Of a DNA stretch of 23,636 bases, positions 23,399 to 23,636 are shown in pieces. Position 1 is the first letter of the stretch. Each line of letters opens with the position of its first letter. A program made the translations under genes and the position numbers. The notes under the pieces are model-generated. The model was not told where the DNA came from and ran no database searches. It saw only the letters and a program-made list of their open reading frames with translations. This stretch comes from Planctomycetota bacterium (GTDB lineage: Bacteria; Planctomycetota; Phycisphaerae; Sedimentisphaerales; Anaerohalosphaeraceae), in the NCBI GenBank assembly GCA_021160785.1, contig JAGHBX010000293.1:1-23636 (forward strand). Reading direction: 5' to 3'.

Positions 23399-23636
23399 TT
23401 TTCCTGAAAGCTACTAATTCTAAATCACAGGCAGTATTATCAGGCAGATACTTCCTTCTTTCCATGAAAATCCGGAATGAAAAACAGCTTGACAAGACGA
23501 GTATCAGAGGTATCCCACTGCATCCTAAGTGCAGGTGTGATTTAGTGCCTGCTCTGAAGGAATAACAGGGAATGCTTAGGATAGAATGGGCAAATTAAAA
23601 GTGTCCGGTACGAATGGCACTGTCATGATTTTGGCG
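23399..23636. other. Upstream region of the NUDIX operon with a 10-base inverted repeat
   Basis: CTAAATCACA (23420-23429) and TGTGATTTAG (23536-23545) are perfect inverted copies 106 bases apart. The first lies about 20 bases upstream of the NUDIX start and could be an operator half, or the pair could be two sites for one regulator. A TAATAC -10-like hexamer for the minus strand lies near 23440 without a clear -35. A frame opens at ATG 23586 and runs off the window's right edge after 17 codons; it is too short to judge. Confidence 0.35.

Noticed and set aside
1..23636. CRISPR arrays, tRNA or rRNA genes, toxin-antitoxin or phage modules
   Set aside because: No regularly spaced repeats, no cloverleaf or conserved rRNA stretch, and no recognisable defence or phage genes were seen by eye in the window.

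Overview
The window looks like a chromosomal piece of a Planctomycetota bacterium, probably Phycisphaerae or Sedimentisphaerales-like. This is an inference from gene content: several exported sulfatases, a twin-arginine Gfo/Idh/MocA oxidoreductase, a DUF1080 (3-keto-disaccharide hydrolase) protein, a multiheme cytochrome with HEAT and TPR repeats, and a ThiD2-ThiE fusion. No rRNA, tRNA or CRISPR array was seen.

Region 1 (1-9872, all + strand) is a glycan-degradation cluster: the 3' end of a sulfatase, a Tat-exported oxidoreductase, a very large GH92-type mannosidase-like protein carrying four EF-hand loops and a lyase-type carbohydrate-binding domain, a DUF1080 protein, a Sec-exported sulfatase and a twin-arginine lipoprotein sulfatase. 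Together they suggest extracytoplasmic breakdown of a sulfated glycan containing mannose and possibly fucose: sulfatases remove sulfate, glycosidases release sugars, and the oxidoreductase plus DUF1080 pair may act through 3-keto intermediates.

Region 2 (about 9900-16310) is damaged. A GH29 fucosidase lacks its N-terminal third, a sulfatase is reduced to its signal peptide and C-terminus, an IS21-type element keeps its outer ends but has lost several internal segments from both istA and istB, and a serine beta-lactamase-like gene is cut at the element's edge. Losing internal blocks, rather than gaining point mutations, is the common theme. An intact eight-heme cytochrome with HEAT and TPR repeats, behind a good sigma-70-type promoter, sits within it.

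Region 3 (16494-20426, + strand) is housekeeping: an apparently leaderless ThiD2-ThiE thiamine gene, a 480-base gap with two consensus DnaA boxes 11 bases apart, a pterin-binding methyltransferase with a GTG start, a small HEAT-like protein with a Ser/Arg-rich tail, and a YycJ-like metallo-beta-lactamase-fold hydrolase.

Region 4 (20436-23398, - strand) is a compact operon read NUDIX hydrolase, unknown 386-residue protein, DNA polymerase IV. It converges on region 3 at a shared hairpin terminator. Its G+C is visibly lower than that of the thiamine region. I found no clear new defence or mobile system. The best candidates for something undescribed are the NUDIX/unknown/DinB operon, the EF-hand GH92 architecture and the deletion-riddled segment.
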